Assembly: GCA_038745855.1 (NCBI GenBank)
Contig: JBCDLC010000009.1
Span: forward strand, 17,546-81,545
Length of the DNA: 64,000 nucleotides
Source: UBA5336 sp038745855
GTDB taxonomy: Bacteria > Pseudomonadota > Alphaproteobacteria > Caulobacterales > Hyphomonadaceae
Direction: 5' to 3'
Below the pieces are notes generated by a model, which worked only from the letters and a program-made list of their open reading frames with translations, was not told where the DNA came from and did no database searches. Both the position numbers and the translations under genes were made by a program. This document shows, in pieces, positions 46,095-55,045 of the stretch. Positions within the stretch are counted from its first letter, which is position 1; each line of letters starts with the position of its first letter.

Positions 46095-46702
46095 AGACTT
46101 ATCCAACACCCGCGCAACACTATAACCGAACGATATCAGTGCTCTAGAAGAAAATCACGGTTCCTAATCCCCACCCTCCGAACCCATGGTATTCTTGGGC
46201 CATGGATCTCCTCATCCTCCTCATTCTCGCTGGGGCCCTCGTCCTCGCCATACCTGCCGCCGGGCTCTGTGCCCGTTCGGCAGCCTTCGGCGTGCGCGAA
46301 ACCTCAGCGGAACATAACGACCAGCCATCAGGGATTTGGGTTAGCCCCGAAGGCCGGTCAGTAGATGCGGGTGACAGACGCATCAGCGATGAACTTAAGA
46401 TCCAGACATCACATCAGGCTTATTGGGCTGGGCCTGTTTTCGGATTGGGTTTGGGCAGCGGCCGTGGCGGGCAGCTTTTCGGTAAAATCATACGGGTAAG
46501 CGCTTCGCCGCCCCTGCAAAAAGGAGACATAGGTCTGCTATCCCTTCAACCGAAGGACAAGCAGGCAATCATGACAGGCTTGGTCGGACGAAATACCGAA
46601 CCGGGCCAAGCCGCGGCCTCCTGAACGCTTCAGACCGCGGCAAAACACGATTATCAGAACCGGACGCGCCATGGCGCGGGCCGGCCAAAGGTGCTGGCTA
46701 AA
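46095..46702 (+). repeat. Dispersed element, copy B of the 31.9 kb element
   Basis: Copy B repeats the leader and the end of copy A (see 31877). The end is CCGGACGCGCCATGGCGCGGG, in which 46665-46678 is a 14-base perfect palindrome. A nested hairpin GCCGCGG ... CCGCGGC (46610-46641, inner CTGAA-CGC-TTCAG) precedes it. From the ATG at 46202 an ORF of 140 codons starts with the hydrophobic MDLLILLILAGALVLAIPAA but has no recognisable family. A 36-codon ORF at 46389-46499 would give a membrane-like peptide. No confident gene lies between 45907 and 46733. Confidence 0.5.
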
Positions 46703-46733
46703 GGCTGAGCCGCCCTCGCCAAAGCCTGAAGCG

Positions 46734-47336
46734 CTAAACGCTCAATCCCCGCTTGATTTCCTGCAGCCCGATCCGGCCCGGCGCAAATGCTCGCTTGAGC
46801 ACGTCAATCGTTTTCATCGGCGCCGCATCCCCGCACATGAACACATCCACTGCGGCAAAGCTCCGCTCCGGCCATGTGTGGATGGAGATGTGGCTTTCGG
46901 CGAGAACGACGACGCCGGAGACGCCGTTATTCGGCGTGAAGATATGGAAGTCCGAGCTCAGCACGGTGGCGCCTGCCGCCTCCGCCGCGCGGATCAGGGA
47001 GGTCTCGATATGCTCGGGGTCGTCCAGGTGCTCGGCGTCCCACAGATCGATGATCAAATGGGTACCGGCATAGGTCTGCCCATCCCGCTTGATGAAAAAG
47101 TCGAGACGGCCGTCGGGTGCGCTGGGGCTCCCGCCGGTTCCGTCAGCCGCGCCAGCCACCGGGGCCGACGCGGCGTTCACCTGGTACTCTTCGAACTCGC
47201 TTTCCGGAAGATCGGTCCGGTCCGAGGTGGCAAAACGGTCCAAGGTCTTGTCCCCTTCCGAAAATTGCGGGGCCTGTGCGGTCAGCCCGTAAGTGTAACG
47301 AAGTCGCGAACAACAGTAGTTTTTGCTGGAGCGCAA
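46734..47336 (-). CDS. speD: S-adenosylmethionine decarboxylase proenzyme
   Basis: SpeD makes the aminopropyl donor for spermidine. The 200-residue protein carries ESHISIHTWPE, where self-cleavage before the Ser yields the pyruvoyl group, and later VFMCGDAAP with the catalytic Cys. The core begins near GTHLIIDLW; about 75 residues precede it, longer than in the prokaryotic class 1B enzyme, and no shorter start was evident. No spermidine synthase gene lies next to it. Confidence 0.9.
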   Translation of the reverse strand: MRSSKNYCCSRLRYTYGLTAQAPQFSEGDKTLDRFATSDRTDLPESEFEEYQVNAASAPVAGAADGTGGSPSAPDGRLDFFIKRDGQTYAGTHLIIDLWDAEHLDDPEHIETSLIRAAEAAGATVLSSDFHIFTPNNGVSGVVVLAESHISIHTWPERSFAAVDVFMCGDAAPMKTIDVLKRAFAPGRIGLQEIKRGLSV

Positions 47337-47390
47337 GGCCTATATTCGCTAGCGCAGCTATTGAAGTCGTACGGGTTACCGGAGCCTTAA

Positions 47391-49115
47391 ATGGCGCAAT
47401 CGGACGAAGGGAATTCAAAGAGGGTCTGGCAGCTCACAGCCATTGTCCTCGTCGGACTTCTCATCTTTCGGATCGGCGCCCTGATCCTCGGCGAATACGA
47501 GCTCTATGCCGACGAGGCACAATACTGGCGGTGGGGTCAGACGCTCGATTGGGGATACTATTCAAAGCCGCCGCTAATCGCCTGGGTGATCGCCACCAGC
47601 ACAGCGGTCTTCGGTGACGCGGAATGGGCCGTCAGGCTGCCCGCGCCAATCCTGCACACCATCGCTGCAGGCGGCCTGTTCCTGCTTGGCCGCGCGATGT
47701 ACGGGCTGACCGCAGGCGCATTGGCTGCCGTAGGCTACGCCCTGATGCCGGGCGTGATTGTGTCCTCCGCCATCATGTCGACCGACGGTGTTCTGCTGCC
47801 CTTCTGGTGTCTCGCGCTCTGGCTGCTTTGGCGGCAGCGGGAGCAAGAGGGCGGATATGGGGAAGCTGCGCTTTTTGGCGCTGTGATTGGTATGGCTTTC
47901 CTTGCGAAATACGCCGCGATTTATCTCGTGATCGGGATCGGTCTCAACGCATTGCTCGACCTGGAAACCCGGCGGGCAGTCCTCTCGCGAAAAGGCGCCG
48001 TCATTGCGGCAATGGCCGCCTTGGTGGTCGCTCCGCATATCATCTGGAATGCCACCCACGACTTTTCGACGGTCAGCCACACGGTGGACAACGCCAATCT
48101 TGGTGGGCCGCTCTTCAATCTGGAGAACATCCCGAAGTTCATCGCAGACCAAATGGGCGTCTTTGGTCCCATCGGTTTCATTGCCCTCATCGCCGGTATC
48201 TTCATCTTTCCGGCCAAGGCCAGGCCCCATATTCGCCAGCGGGACCGGTGGCTGCTTTGCTTCATCCTACCGGTCCTCATCATCATCGCCGGACAAGCCG
48301 TATTGTCCCGCGCCCACGCCAATTGGGCGGCCACCGCCTACCCTGCCGCCAGCGTCCTGGTTGCGGCGTGGCTGCTCCGCGCCCAGGGCAACCGGATGCT
48401 GTGGCTCGCAATTGCCGGGCTCACGCTGGCTGCATTCCAACTGGTTCCCGATGTCGCCGCCGGCCTGAAGATCGGCCTCGGTCTCGGAACCGCAGCCGCA
48501 ATCGCCGGCCTCGGCGCCGTGTTTCGCTGGCGACCGGCCGGGCTCCTGGTTGCCGCGCTCCTCTTGCACGGTACGCTGATGCTCGGCGCCGCTGCACTTT
48601 TCGCCAGCCCGCCCTCCATCACCGCCGCCCTCGGCGTTGATAATGCCTTGAAGCGCGTCAGGGGCTGGGACGAGGCAACCCAAGCGGTGCTCATGAAAGC
48701 ACAAGACCTGGGCGCAACCGCCATCCTGGTGGACGAGCGGGAGGTTTGGCACGGCATCGATTATTACGGGCGGAACGGTCTCGATATCCCGCTGATTGCG
48801 TGGCGCCGAAATGCGGGCGTGAAGAGCTTTGCCGAAACCCAGCCCATGACCGACGATCTCGACGACCGGGTTCTCCTCGCAAGCTTCCGGCCAGGCTTTC
48901 GTCCGCGCATTCGCAGTGACTTTCTCTCCATGCGCAGGGTTGGGGAGGTCAACATCGAACTCGGCATAAGAAGCGACGGCTGCCCGATCATGCGGCGATT
49001 GGTGCTGTACGAACTTTCCGGTTTCAAGCCGCAGCCGAGGACAACGGAATGGGAGCAGAAGTTCGACGGTCTGCAAGAAGCGCCAAACCCGCCTTGTTCA
49101 ACCAGCCGCCGATGA
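47391..49115 (+). CDS. ArnT/PMT-like glycosyltransferase (GT39/GT83 family), multi-pass membrane protein
   Basis: The protein has 574 residues. Ten or more hydrophobic helices fill the first 420. YADEAQYWRWGQTLDWGYYSKPPLIAW near residue 40 is the conserved acidic loop of the dolichyl/undecaprenyl-phosphate-sugar family (DE motif and YYSKPPL). The soluble C-terminal domain follows. It would transfer a sugar from a lipid carrier to lipid A or protein on the periplasmic side. It is divergent from speD. Confidence 0.88.
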   Translation: MAQSDEGNSKRVWQLTAIVLVGLLIFRIGALILGEYELYADEAQYWRWGQTLDWGYYSKPPLIAWVIATSTAVFGDAEWAVRLPAPILHTIAAGGLFLLGRAMYGLTAGALAAVGYALMPGVIVSSAIMSTDGVLLPFWCLALWLLWRQREQEGGYGEAALFGAVIGMAFLAKYAAIYLVIGIGLNALLDLETRRAVLSRKGAVIAAMAALVVAPHIIWNATHDFSTVSHTVDNANLGGPLFNLENIPKFIADQMGVFGPIGFIALIAGIFIFPAKARPHIRQRDRWLLCFILPVLIIIAGQAVLSRAHANWAATAYPAASVLVAAWLLRAQGNRMLWLAIAGLTLAAFQLVPDVAAGLKIGLGLGTAAAIAGLGAVFRWRPAGLLVAALLLHGTLMLGAAALFASPPSITAALGVDNALKRVRGWDEATQAVLMKAQDLGATAILVDEREVWHGIDYYGRNGLDIPLIAWRRNAGVKSFAETQPMTDDLDDRVLLASFRPGFRPRIRSDFLSMRRVGEVNIELGIRSDGCPIMRRLVLYELSGFKPQPRTTEWEQKFDGLQEAPNPPCSTSRR

Positions 49116-49200
49116 TCCGATAGAAATCGGGCTTGCCAATTCAGCGTTGCGTCTATGTCTTGGACGCTTCCAAAATCCAACACCCAGGGAGCCCTCCACT

Positions 49201-49635
49201 ATGGCCCTTCACGGAACCTATGACCCTGACAATATCTTCGCGAAAATGCTCCGGGGCGAGGTTCCCGCCATCAAGGTGTTCGAAGACAACGTGGCGCTCG
49301 CCTTCATGGATATCTTTCCGCAAGCTGAAGGGCACACGCTGGTCATCCCAAAAGGCGTGGAAGCCAGGAACCTGCTCGAAATGCCCGTCGACAGGATCGG
49401 CCCATACATGGAGCGCGTCCAGCGAGTGGCGAAGGCGGTGGCGTCGGCGCTGTCTCCCGACGGCGTGGTCGTGACCCAATTCAACGGCGCCGCGGCCGGT
49501 CAGACTGTCTTCCACCTGCACATGCACATCATCCCGAGGGTCGAGGGCGTGCCCCTGAAAGGACATGGCGCAGGGGCACAAGCCGATATGGAAGCGCTGC
49601 AGGCCATCGCGTCCCGTATTGCATCTGCGTTGTAA
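49201..49635 (+). CDS. HIT-family nucleotide hydrolase
   Basis: The protein has 144 residues from the ATG at 49201, with AGGGAG upstream. IFAKMLRGEVPAIKVFED is the N-terminal signature and VFHLHMHIIPR is the histidine triad HxHxH. Members cleave nucleoside phosphoramidates or Ap4A-type compounds. The gene closes with a stop inside a strong hairpin shared with the convergent gene. Confidence 0.93.
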   Translation: MALHGTYDPDNIFAKMLRGEVPAIKVFEDNVALAFMDIFPQAEGHTLVIPKGVEARNLLEMPVDRIGPYMERVQRVAKAVASALSPDGVVVTQFNGAAAGQTVFHLHMHIIPRVEGVPLKGHGAGAQADMEALQAIASRIASAL

Positions 49636-49653
49636 CAGGGCGCCCGTTACAAC
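49629..49653. terminator. Bidirectional hairpin between HIT gene and the TPR-like gene
   Basis: GTTGTAAC (49629-49636) is the exact reverse complement of GTTACAAC (49646-49653), and the loop contains the palindrome GGGCGCCC. The stem includes the HIT stop codon and fills the gap before the convergent stop. No T-run follows on either strand. Confidence 0.5.
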
Positions 49654-50442
49654 CTAGAGAAGACGTGCCGCAAGGTCTGACGCGCCCTTATGATCGCCAA
49701 GCGACATGACTTCCGCCAGCGCCACCGCGCGTGCGGCCATGACCCTCTCAACATTGTCTTCAATCGGTGCATTAAGCGCAGCGTTTAGAGCGTCTTCAAT
49801 TTCCGGCTCGAATTGTTTTGCATCCAGCGCAGCAAGCGCCCGGGCATACTGCCAATGAATAGAAGCATCACCGGGCCGTAAAATCGCAGCCCGTCGATAG
49901 TGTTCGTGGGCGTCATCCAGACGGGCCCCCATCATGGTCGCTCCAACCCGGCCGCCACGCTCGAACACCTCGATGTGCCAAACAGCCATGAAGCCGTGCG
50001 CGTATCCATTATCGGGTTCGTCTTCGAGCACCGCAGCGGCAAGCGCCCGTGCGTCCCGTCCCGCGGACATGGCCTTCCGAAGCGGCAGTGATCGAGCCTG
50101 GAGCGCCCGGGCGATCGCGAGTTGAAGACGGCCCTCTGAGTGGTCCGGCTGCAATGCCAACGAGGCTTCCGCAAGCGATCGCGCCTGCAGAACAGTCGCA
50201 TCGGGCGGGCTCACGTCCCCGCACATGGCTTTCGCGAGCAAGGCCCGCGCGGCAAACGCTTTCGCATCGGCGGTGTCATGGGATCTGGCCGCGGAAGCAG
50301 CATCCTCGAAACGCCCCTCGAGGAACGCCACTTGCATCGCATTCAGGGAAGCCGCCCGTTCGGCATGCCCAACCAAACCAGATCCGACCGCCGCCAGCGC
50401 GAGGACGACCACAAGGAAGCGGAAGACACGATCGTTTAGCAT
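49654..50442 (-). CDS. TPR-like repeat protein with N-terminal signal or anchor
   Basis: The protein has 262 residues from the ATG at 50442. RFLVVVLALAAVGSGLVGHA is an N-terminal hydrophobic helix ending in a possible signal-peptidase site. The rest is Ala-rich helical repeats with TPR-like spacing, such as AHEHYRRAAILRPGDASIHWQYARALAALD. A longer reading frame upstream overlaps the divergent oxidase gene's leader and is not convincing. A ribosome site is weak. Function unknown; export to the periplasm is likely. Confidence 0.65.
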   Translation of the reverse strand: MLNDRVFRFLVVVLALAAVGSGLVGHAERAASLNAMQVAFLEGRFEDAASAARSHDTADAKAFAARALLAKAMCGDVSPPDATVLQARSLAEASLALQPDHSEGRLQLAIARALQARSLPLRKAMSAGRDARALAAAVLEDEPDNGYAHGFMAVWHIEVFERGGRVGATMMGARLDDAHEHYRRAAILRPGDASIHWQYARALAALDAKQFEPEIEDALNAALNAPIEDNVERVMAARAVALAEVMSLGDHKGASDLAARLL

Positions 50443-50506
50443 ATGCGGCAAACTAGCGCGGAATCGGCACTCCGCCCAAATGAATTTTCGGTCCAAGAGG
50501 AAAGAC

Positions 50507-51646
50507 ATGACCGCAGACTTCAAGACCGATGTGATCGTGATCGGCGCGGGCGTTATCGGGCTCGCCTGCGCGCGGGCATTAGCACAGACCGGGCACGAAG
50601 TGATCGTCCTCGAAGCCGAAGACATGATCGCGGTTCACACCTCCTCACGCAATTCTGAAGTCATCCATGCGGGCCACTATTACGCGCCAGGATCGAAGAA
50701 AGCACGGTTCTGCGTCACCGGACGCCGCGCCCTCTACCAATATCTCGGAAGTCGCAACATCGCGCATAAATGCTGCGAGAAACTCGTCGTCGCCACCAAT
50801 GACGAAGAGGCTGAAGCGCTCCTGGGCTTGAAGGCGCGAGCCGATCAGAACGATGTCGAGCACATCCAGTTGATCGATGGCGCCGACGCCATCGCGATGG
50901 AGCCTGCGCTTTCCACCCAGGTCAGGGCCGCACTCCACTCGCCGGTCACCGGCATCTTCGACAGCCACGCCTACTTCCTTTCCCTGCAAGGCGATCTCCA
51001 AGACGCCGGTGGGCAAATCGCCTTCAAGACACCCGTCACAGGAGGTGGACCAAGCGGCAATGGCTTCATAATCGAAACCGGCGGCAGCACGCCCTCGAAG
51101 ATCGCAAGCCGTTGGGTCGTGAATGCGGCGGGTCACCAGTCGATTGCGGTCGCCCAAAACCTTGAGGGCGCGCATCGTGAGAGCCTGCCAAAACCCTGGT
51201 TCACCAAGGGATCCTATTTCTCTATCGCCGGCCGCGTCCCGTTCCAGCGGCTCATCTATCCGATGGCGACGACGGCATCCCTCGGTATTCACCTCACCAT
51301 AGACCTGGGCGGCCAGGGAAAGGTGGGGCCCGATGCTGAATGGCTACCGGAGGGCGCCGCGCCTCCCTTCGACTACAAAGTGGACGAGGGCCGAGCGGGC
51401 AGATTCTACGCGGCCGTTCGAAAATACTGGCCCGGATTGGCAGATGGCGCCCTCTCGCCAGGCTATTCCGGGGTACGTCCGAAACTCGTACCGCCAGGAG
51501 CGCCGTCGGGCGATTTCCGCATCGAAGGCCCTACCGACCATGGAACGCCAGGACTGGTGAACCTGTTGGGCATCGAGAGCCCCGGACTGACGTCATCTCT
51601 GGCGATCGCAGACGACGTTGCGCGCCTGACCATGGCTGAGCACTGA
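50507..51646 (+). CDS. FAD-dependent oxidoreductase, L-2-hydroxyglutarate oxidase (LhgO)-like
   Basis: The protein has 379 residues from the ATG at 50507 behind AAGAGGAAAG. DVIVIGAGVIGLACARALAQ is the FAD-binding Rossmann motif. SRNSEVIHAGHYYAPGSKKARFC matches the LhgO/L2HGDH signature, and GTPGLVNLLGIESPGLTSSL is the C-terminal FAD region. The enzyme would oxidise L-2-hydroxyglutarate to 2-oxoglutarate with electrons passing to the membrane. It stands alone, just upstream of a tRNA gene. Confidence 0.87.
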   Translation: MTADFKTDVIVIGAGVIGLACARALAQTGHEVIVLEAEDMIAVHTSSRNSEVIHAGHYYAPGSKKARFCVTGRRALYQYLGSRNIAHKCCEKLVVATNDEEAEALLGLKARADQNDVEHIQLIDGADAIAMEPALSTQVRAALHSPVTGIFDSHAYFLSLQGDLQDAGGQIAFKTPVTGGGPSGNGFIIETGGSTPSKIASRWVVNAAGHQSIAVAQNLEGAHRESLPKPWFTKGSYFSIAGRVPFQRLIYPMATTASLGIHLTIDLGGQGKVGPDAEWLPEGAAPPFDYKVDEGRAGRFYAAVRKYWPGLADGALSPGYSGVRPKLVPPGAPSGDFRIEGPTDHGTPGLVNLLGIESPGLTSSLAIADDVARLTMAEH

Positions 51647-51692
51647 ACGCTTGCTGCACGCGATGACCCCGTGTATGGACGCGCGTTCTTCA

Positions 51693-51769
51693 GGTTCGGT
51701 AGCTCAGCTGGTTAGAGCGCGCGACTCATAATCGCGAGGTCGGGAGTTCAAGTCTCCCCCGAACCACCA
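51693..51769 (+). tRNA. tRNA with CAT anticodon, probably tRNA-Ile2 (lysidine type) or elongator tRNA-Met
   Basis: The 77-base cloverleaf has the acceptor GGTTCGG/CCGAACC, a D-arm TAGCTCAGCTGGTTAGAG, the anticodon CAT at 51727-51729 in loop CTCATAA, the T-arm GGGAGTTCAAGTCTCCC and an encoded CCA. The anticodon stem GCGACTCATAATCGC and the T-arm core GTTCAAGTC look like isoleucine-2 tRNAs whose C34 is changed to lysidine by TilS. An elongator Met assignment cannot be excluded by eye. Confidence 0.9.
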
Positions 51770-51886
51770 TTTCCGGTCGTGAACGTTTCGAACCCACTTA
51801 ATTTCGGCATATCAGACGACGTCGTCAGAATTGGCGCCAAGGCGTAGTAGCGAGGGGCCTTGGCCGACGTTGGGCCGTCCAGCGGT

Positions 51887-53203
51887 TTACTTCGCGCCGT
51901 GACCCGTAACCATGACCTGAACGGTCTTGAGGGCGATCAGGAGGTCCATCCACACGGAGAAGTGCTTGATATAATAGAGGTCGTACTCAAGTTTTTCCTT
52001 CACGTCGTCGACATCGACCACATGCCCCTGCTTGACCTGCGCCCAGCCCGTAATTCCGGGCCGAACGATGTGGCGATACTTGTAGAAGGGAATCTCAGCC
52101 TCGTACCACTCAGACAACCGAAGCGCTTCGGGCCGGGGGCCAATCCAGCTCATCTCGCCCCTCAGAATGTTGACGATCTGGGGCAGCTCATCGAGCCGCG
52201 TCATGCGGATGAACCGTCCTACACGCGTGATCCGGTGATCGTCGCTCAAGGTCATATCGCCCTGTTTGTCTCGCCCCTCTGGCTGCAGACGCATTGACCG
52301 GAACTTGTAGACGGTGAATGTGCGGCCCCCATGGCCCATACGCACCTGGCGGAAGATCGCAGGCCCGCGGCTGTCAATCCTGATCGCAGCAGCAACGAGC
52401 AGCATCAGGGGCAGGAAGAAGACCAGGGCGAAAGCCGCAAAGATCACGTCGATGTAGCGCTTGGCGGGTGCGTAGATGGTATCGATGGCGAGGTGACCGA
52501 ACGTATTCTCGGAGAGATGTTCGATCTGCACGCGGCCTGAGAGGGACTCGCTCAGGGGTTTGGCATTGAAAATCGGGCGCCCTGCCAGGGCTTCGTCGGC
52601 CAATGTCCGCTCCCAGGCCTCGCTCAGCTCCGAACTGTTGAGATCGACGACCAGGGGCATTGAATGGCCAGGCACGATTTTCTCGGGCGCCGTCACCTCG
52701 ATCCAGCGCACCGACGGGATCCGCCGCAAACCGAGCGCCGCCCCTAGCGGGACATAGGCCATGGTCGGCCTTTGCAGGCGAGAGACCGCCACCAGCAACA
52801 CCATGAACCAGGCCGCAACCGAACCGAAGCTCACGAGAAAGAGGAACCGGCTGTACTCAAGACGCAGAAGGAAAAACAGGACAATGATGAGCCCGTAGGA
52901 CATCACGAACGCCGGAATCACGCTGAGAATAGCGCTGGCGCCAGGCAGGGCCGTGACTTTCCTGAACATCATGAAACCGACCAACAGCGCGCAAAAGGCG
53001 CCGACCATGGAATTGTCAACGACGGGCACACCCGTGGGCAGGGTCGAAAGGCCAGTGATAGAAAAGCCCGGAACCAGAATTCCGAGCAGAACGCCCCCCA
53101 GAAGCTGGGTGCGGATCCGCGATAGGAACGTTGCTGCCGATTGGCGGACGTTTCCTCGTTCCGGAAGCGTGTCGAGACCTGCGACGCTTCTTTGAATGAA
53201 CAT
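51887..53203 (-). CDS. Polyprenyl-phosphate sugar-1-phosphate transferase (WcaJ/PssY family)
   Basis: The protein has 438 residues. Four N-terminal hydrophobic helices (about 30-150) and a central soluble part precede the bacterial sugar transferase domain: VYKFRSMR near 285, DELPQIVNILRGEMSWIGPRPE and VRPGITGWAQVKQG. The enzyme loads the first sugar phosphate onto undecaprenyl phosphate for exopolysaccharide or O-antigen. No other polysaccharide gene is adjacent. The gap 53204-53402 shows no gene. Confidence 0.93.
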   Translation of the reverse strand: MFIQRSVAGLDTLPERGNVRQSAATFLSRIRTQLLGGVLLGILVPGFSITGLSTLPTGVPVVDNSMVGAFCALLVGFMMFRKVTALPGASAILSVIPAFVMSYGLIIVLFFLLRLEYSRFLFLVSFGSVAAWFMVLLVAVSRLQRPTMAYVPLGAALGLRRIPSVRWIEVTAPEKIVPGHSMPLVVDLNSSELSEAWERTLADEALAGRPIFNAKPLSESLSGRVQIEHLSENTFGHLAIDTIYAPAKRYIDVIFAAFALVFFLPLMLLVAAAIRIDSRGPAIFRQVRMGHGGRTFTVYKFRSMRLQPEGRDKQGDMTLSDDHRITRVGRFIRMTRLDELPQIVNILRGEMSWIGPRPEALRLSEWYEAEIPFYKYRHIVRPGITGWAQVKQGHVVDVDDVKEKLEYDLYYIKHFSVWMDLLIALKTVQVMVTGHGAK

Positions 53204-53402
53204 TCTGCCCCCAATCGCGCATGCGCTTTAGCCGGCAAGGCAGTTCGCCTCCCCTGGTCGTGGAGGGTTTAATCATGCTCACCTGGTCGGAAAAATTGCC
53301 GTAAGAGCATTTGGGTCCAGACGTCCACAGTCTTCGGGGTGTTCATCCACAGCTGTCAGTGACGTCGCCCAAGGTCACGAGGCAGAAAGCAATATGTATT
53401 CA

Positions 53403-53431
53403 TTGACAAATGCAATCAGTCGTTGAATATA
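53403..53431 (+). promoter_or_regulatory. Candidate sigma-70 promoter
   Basis: TTGACA (53403-53408) and AATATA (53426-53431) are 17 bases apart in a local AT-rich stretch. The small membrane-protein gene at 53490 would follow with a leader of about 50 bases. Confidence 0.5.
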
Positions 53432-53489
53432 GAGGGGCATAGTATTTGCCTCCCCATACGCTACGGTCCCAGAATAGGAGCCCGGATCA

Positions 53490-53633
53490 GTGAGTACGTC
53501 TCTACTATCAGTAGAAAATACAAAACCAGAGTCCCGCTGGCGCATCGGGACAGGCGTTGTCTTCATGGCCCTCCTGTCTCTTGTCCTTTGGGGTTTATTG
53601 GCAGCGCTCGCTGTCGGCCTCGGGCTGCTCTAG
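53490..53633 (+). CDS. Small single-pass membrane protein, 47 residues
   Basis: The frame starts with GTG behind AGGAG at seven bases. The peptide has a polar, Ser/Thr-rich N-terminus, then an Arg-containing segment (SRWRIG) and a long hydrophobic helix (VFMALLSLVLWGLLAALAVG) ending in GLL. It would sit in the inner membrane with the N-terminus probably in the cytoplasm. It lies about 110 bases before the phosphatase gene and could be cotranscribed. I do not recognise a family. Confidence 0.6.
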   Translation: MSTSLLSVENTKPESRWRIGTGVVFMALLSLVLWGLLAALAVGLGLL

Positions 53634-53741
53634 GTCCGGGCCGCGTTCATCCACGCCTCCCAAACCACAGACTTCGGCAGCCCCGGGGATTGATTGCGAC
53701 AGGCGCTCCGCCCACGTTTCCGGCCGGAAAGCGGGGAACGA

Positions 53742-54545
53742 ATGCTCAAACCCAAGGGCCCAGAACCGATCCTGAAACCCGCCGGGCCGCCCGGCAAAAG
53801 GGCCTATGCCATCGGCGATATCCATGGCCGCTACGATCTATTGGAGGCGCTCCTATGGGCCATTCGCAAGGATGCGAGCGAGCGGCGCACAATTGATACA
53901 TACCTCGTCTCCCTCGGCGATCTGATCGACAGAGGCCCGGAGTCGAACCGTGTCATGGAGGCTTTCGTCCGCCCCCAGTCCGGTTTTACCTCCACCAACG
54001 TTCTGATGGGTAACCACGAGGAAATGCTGTTGCGCGGGCTGACCGGCGAGACCAATCTGCTCCAGGGGTGGCTCGACCATGGCGGATATGCCTGCGCCGA
54101 GAGTTATGGCGTGAACGCCGCCTACTTGAGGGGCCAGTCCGCCGATATCCAATTCGACGCGCTGAGTGCAGCCATCCCCGACAGCCACCTCACGGTGCTC
54201 CAATCGACCCTCGAATCGATCCGCTTCGGCGACTACCTCTTCGCCCATGCCGGTATCCGGCCCGGCGTCGATCTAGACCAGCAAAGCGCCAGGGACCTGC
54301 GTTGGATTCGGAAGGATTTCCTGGAGTCCGATGCCGCCCTCGGCTGCGTCGTGATTCATGGCCACACGGTCACGGAGACTGTCACCGAAAGATCCAACCG
54401 GATCGGACTAGACACCGGCGCCTACAAGACAGGATTGCTCACCGCCATCATGATCGAGGAAACCGAGCGGGCCTACATCAAGGCCTACGAAGTTGACGGC
54501 CGTATCCGCGTCTCGCGCGAAATCCGGCCAGGCTTACCCGATTGA
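53742..54545 (+). CDS. PPP-family serine/threonine protein phosphatase-like metallophosphoesterase
   Basis: The protein has 267 residues from the ATG at 53742. The metal-binding blocks are AYAIGDIHGRYDLLE, LGDLIDRGPESNRV, LMGNHEEML, FAHAGIRPGV and VIHGHTVTE, the full set of PPP phosphatases. It resembles bacterial PrpA and ApaH-like enzymes. Substrates may be phosphoproteins or dinucleotides. An ATG-less extension upstream was not used. Confidence 0.92.
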   Translation: MLKPKGPEPILKPAGPPGKRAYAIGDIHGRYDLLEALLWAIRKDASERRTIDTYLVSLGDLIDRGPESNRVMEAFVRPQSGFTSTNVLMGNHEEMLLRGLTGETNLLQGWLDHGGYACAESYGVNAAYLRGQSADIQFDALSAAIPDSHLTVLQSTLESIRFGDYLFAHAGIRPGVDLDQQSARDLRWIRKDFLESDAALGCVVIHGHTVTETVTERSNRIGLDTGAYKTGLLTAIMIEETERAYIKAYEVDGRIRVSREIRPGLPD

Positions 54546-54565
54546 CCCAGATCTCCGGCGAGAAC

Positions 54566-55045
54566 CTATCGCCGTGCCCGGAAGAACGCTTTCAGGAGTT
54601 CAGAGGCCTCCGCCGCGGCTATCTCATCCTGCGAAACCTCGGGGCGCCAATGGCATGTAGCTTGTTCAAAAAGCCTCGGACCATGGATAACGGCGCCACC
54701 TTTCGGGTCTGGCGCAGCAAAGACTAACGTTCCGACCCGCGCATGGCTGATCGCGCCAGCACACATCGCGCACGGCTCCAGCGTCACGTACAGCGCTGTC
54801 CCTGTCAGCCGGTAATTCCCTGTTTTCTGCGCTGCCGCCCGGATGGCTTCGATCTCTGCATGCGCCGTCGGATCCGCCGCTGATACCGGGCTGTTCGCGC
54901 CCTCTCCCAGCAGCGCGCCGCTTTCGCGATCAACCACGACCGCACCCACGGGAACCTCGCCCCGTGCACCAGCAGCCCGGGCAAGCGCCAAGGCCCGCGT
55001 CATGGGCGCAGCATCCGCCTCGGATTGGCGCAGGGGCGGCCCCAT
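54566..55045 (-). CDS. tadA: tRNA-specific adenosine deaminase TadA
   Basis: TadA converts A34 to inosine in tRNA-Arg(ACG). The 159-residue protein has HAEIEAIRAA (zinc ligand His and catalytic Glu) and PCAMCAGAISHARV (two Cys ligands), within GEVPVGAVVVDRES. The start ATG overlaps the stop of the enoyl-CoA hydratase gene by one base (TGATG). The gene is alone in function among its neighbours. Confidence 0.92.
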   Translation of the reverse strand: MGPPLRQSEADAAPMTRALALARAAGARGEVPVGAVVVDRESGALLGEGANSPVSAADPTAHAEIEAIRAAAQKTGNYRLTGTALYVTLEPCAMCAGAISHARVGTLVFAAPDPKGGAVIHGPRLFEQATCHWRPEVSQDEIAAAEASELLKAFFRARR

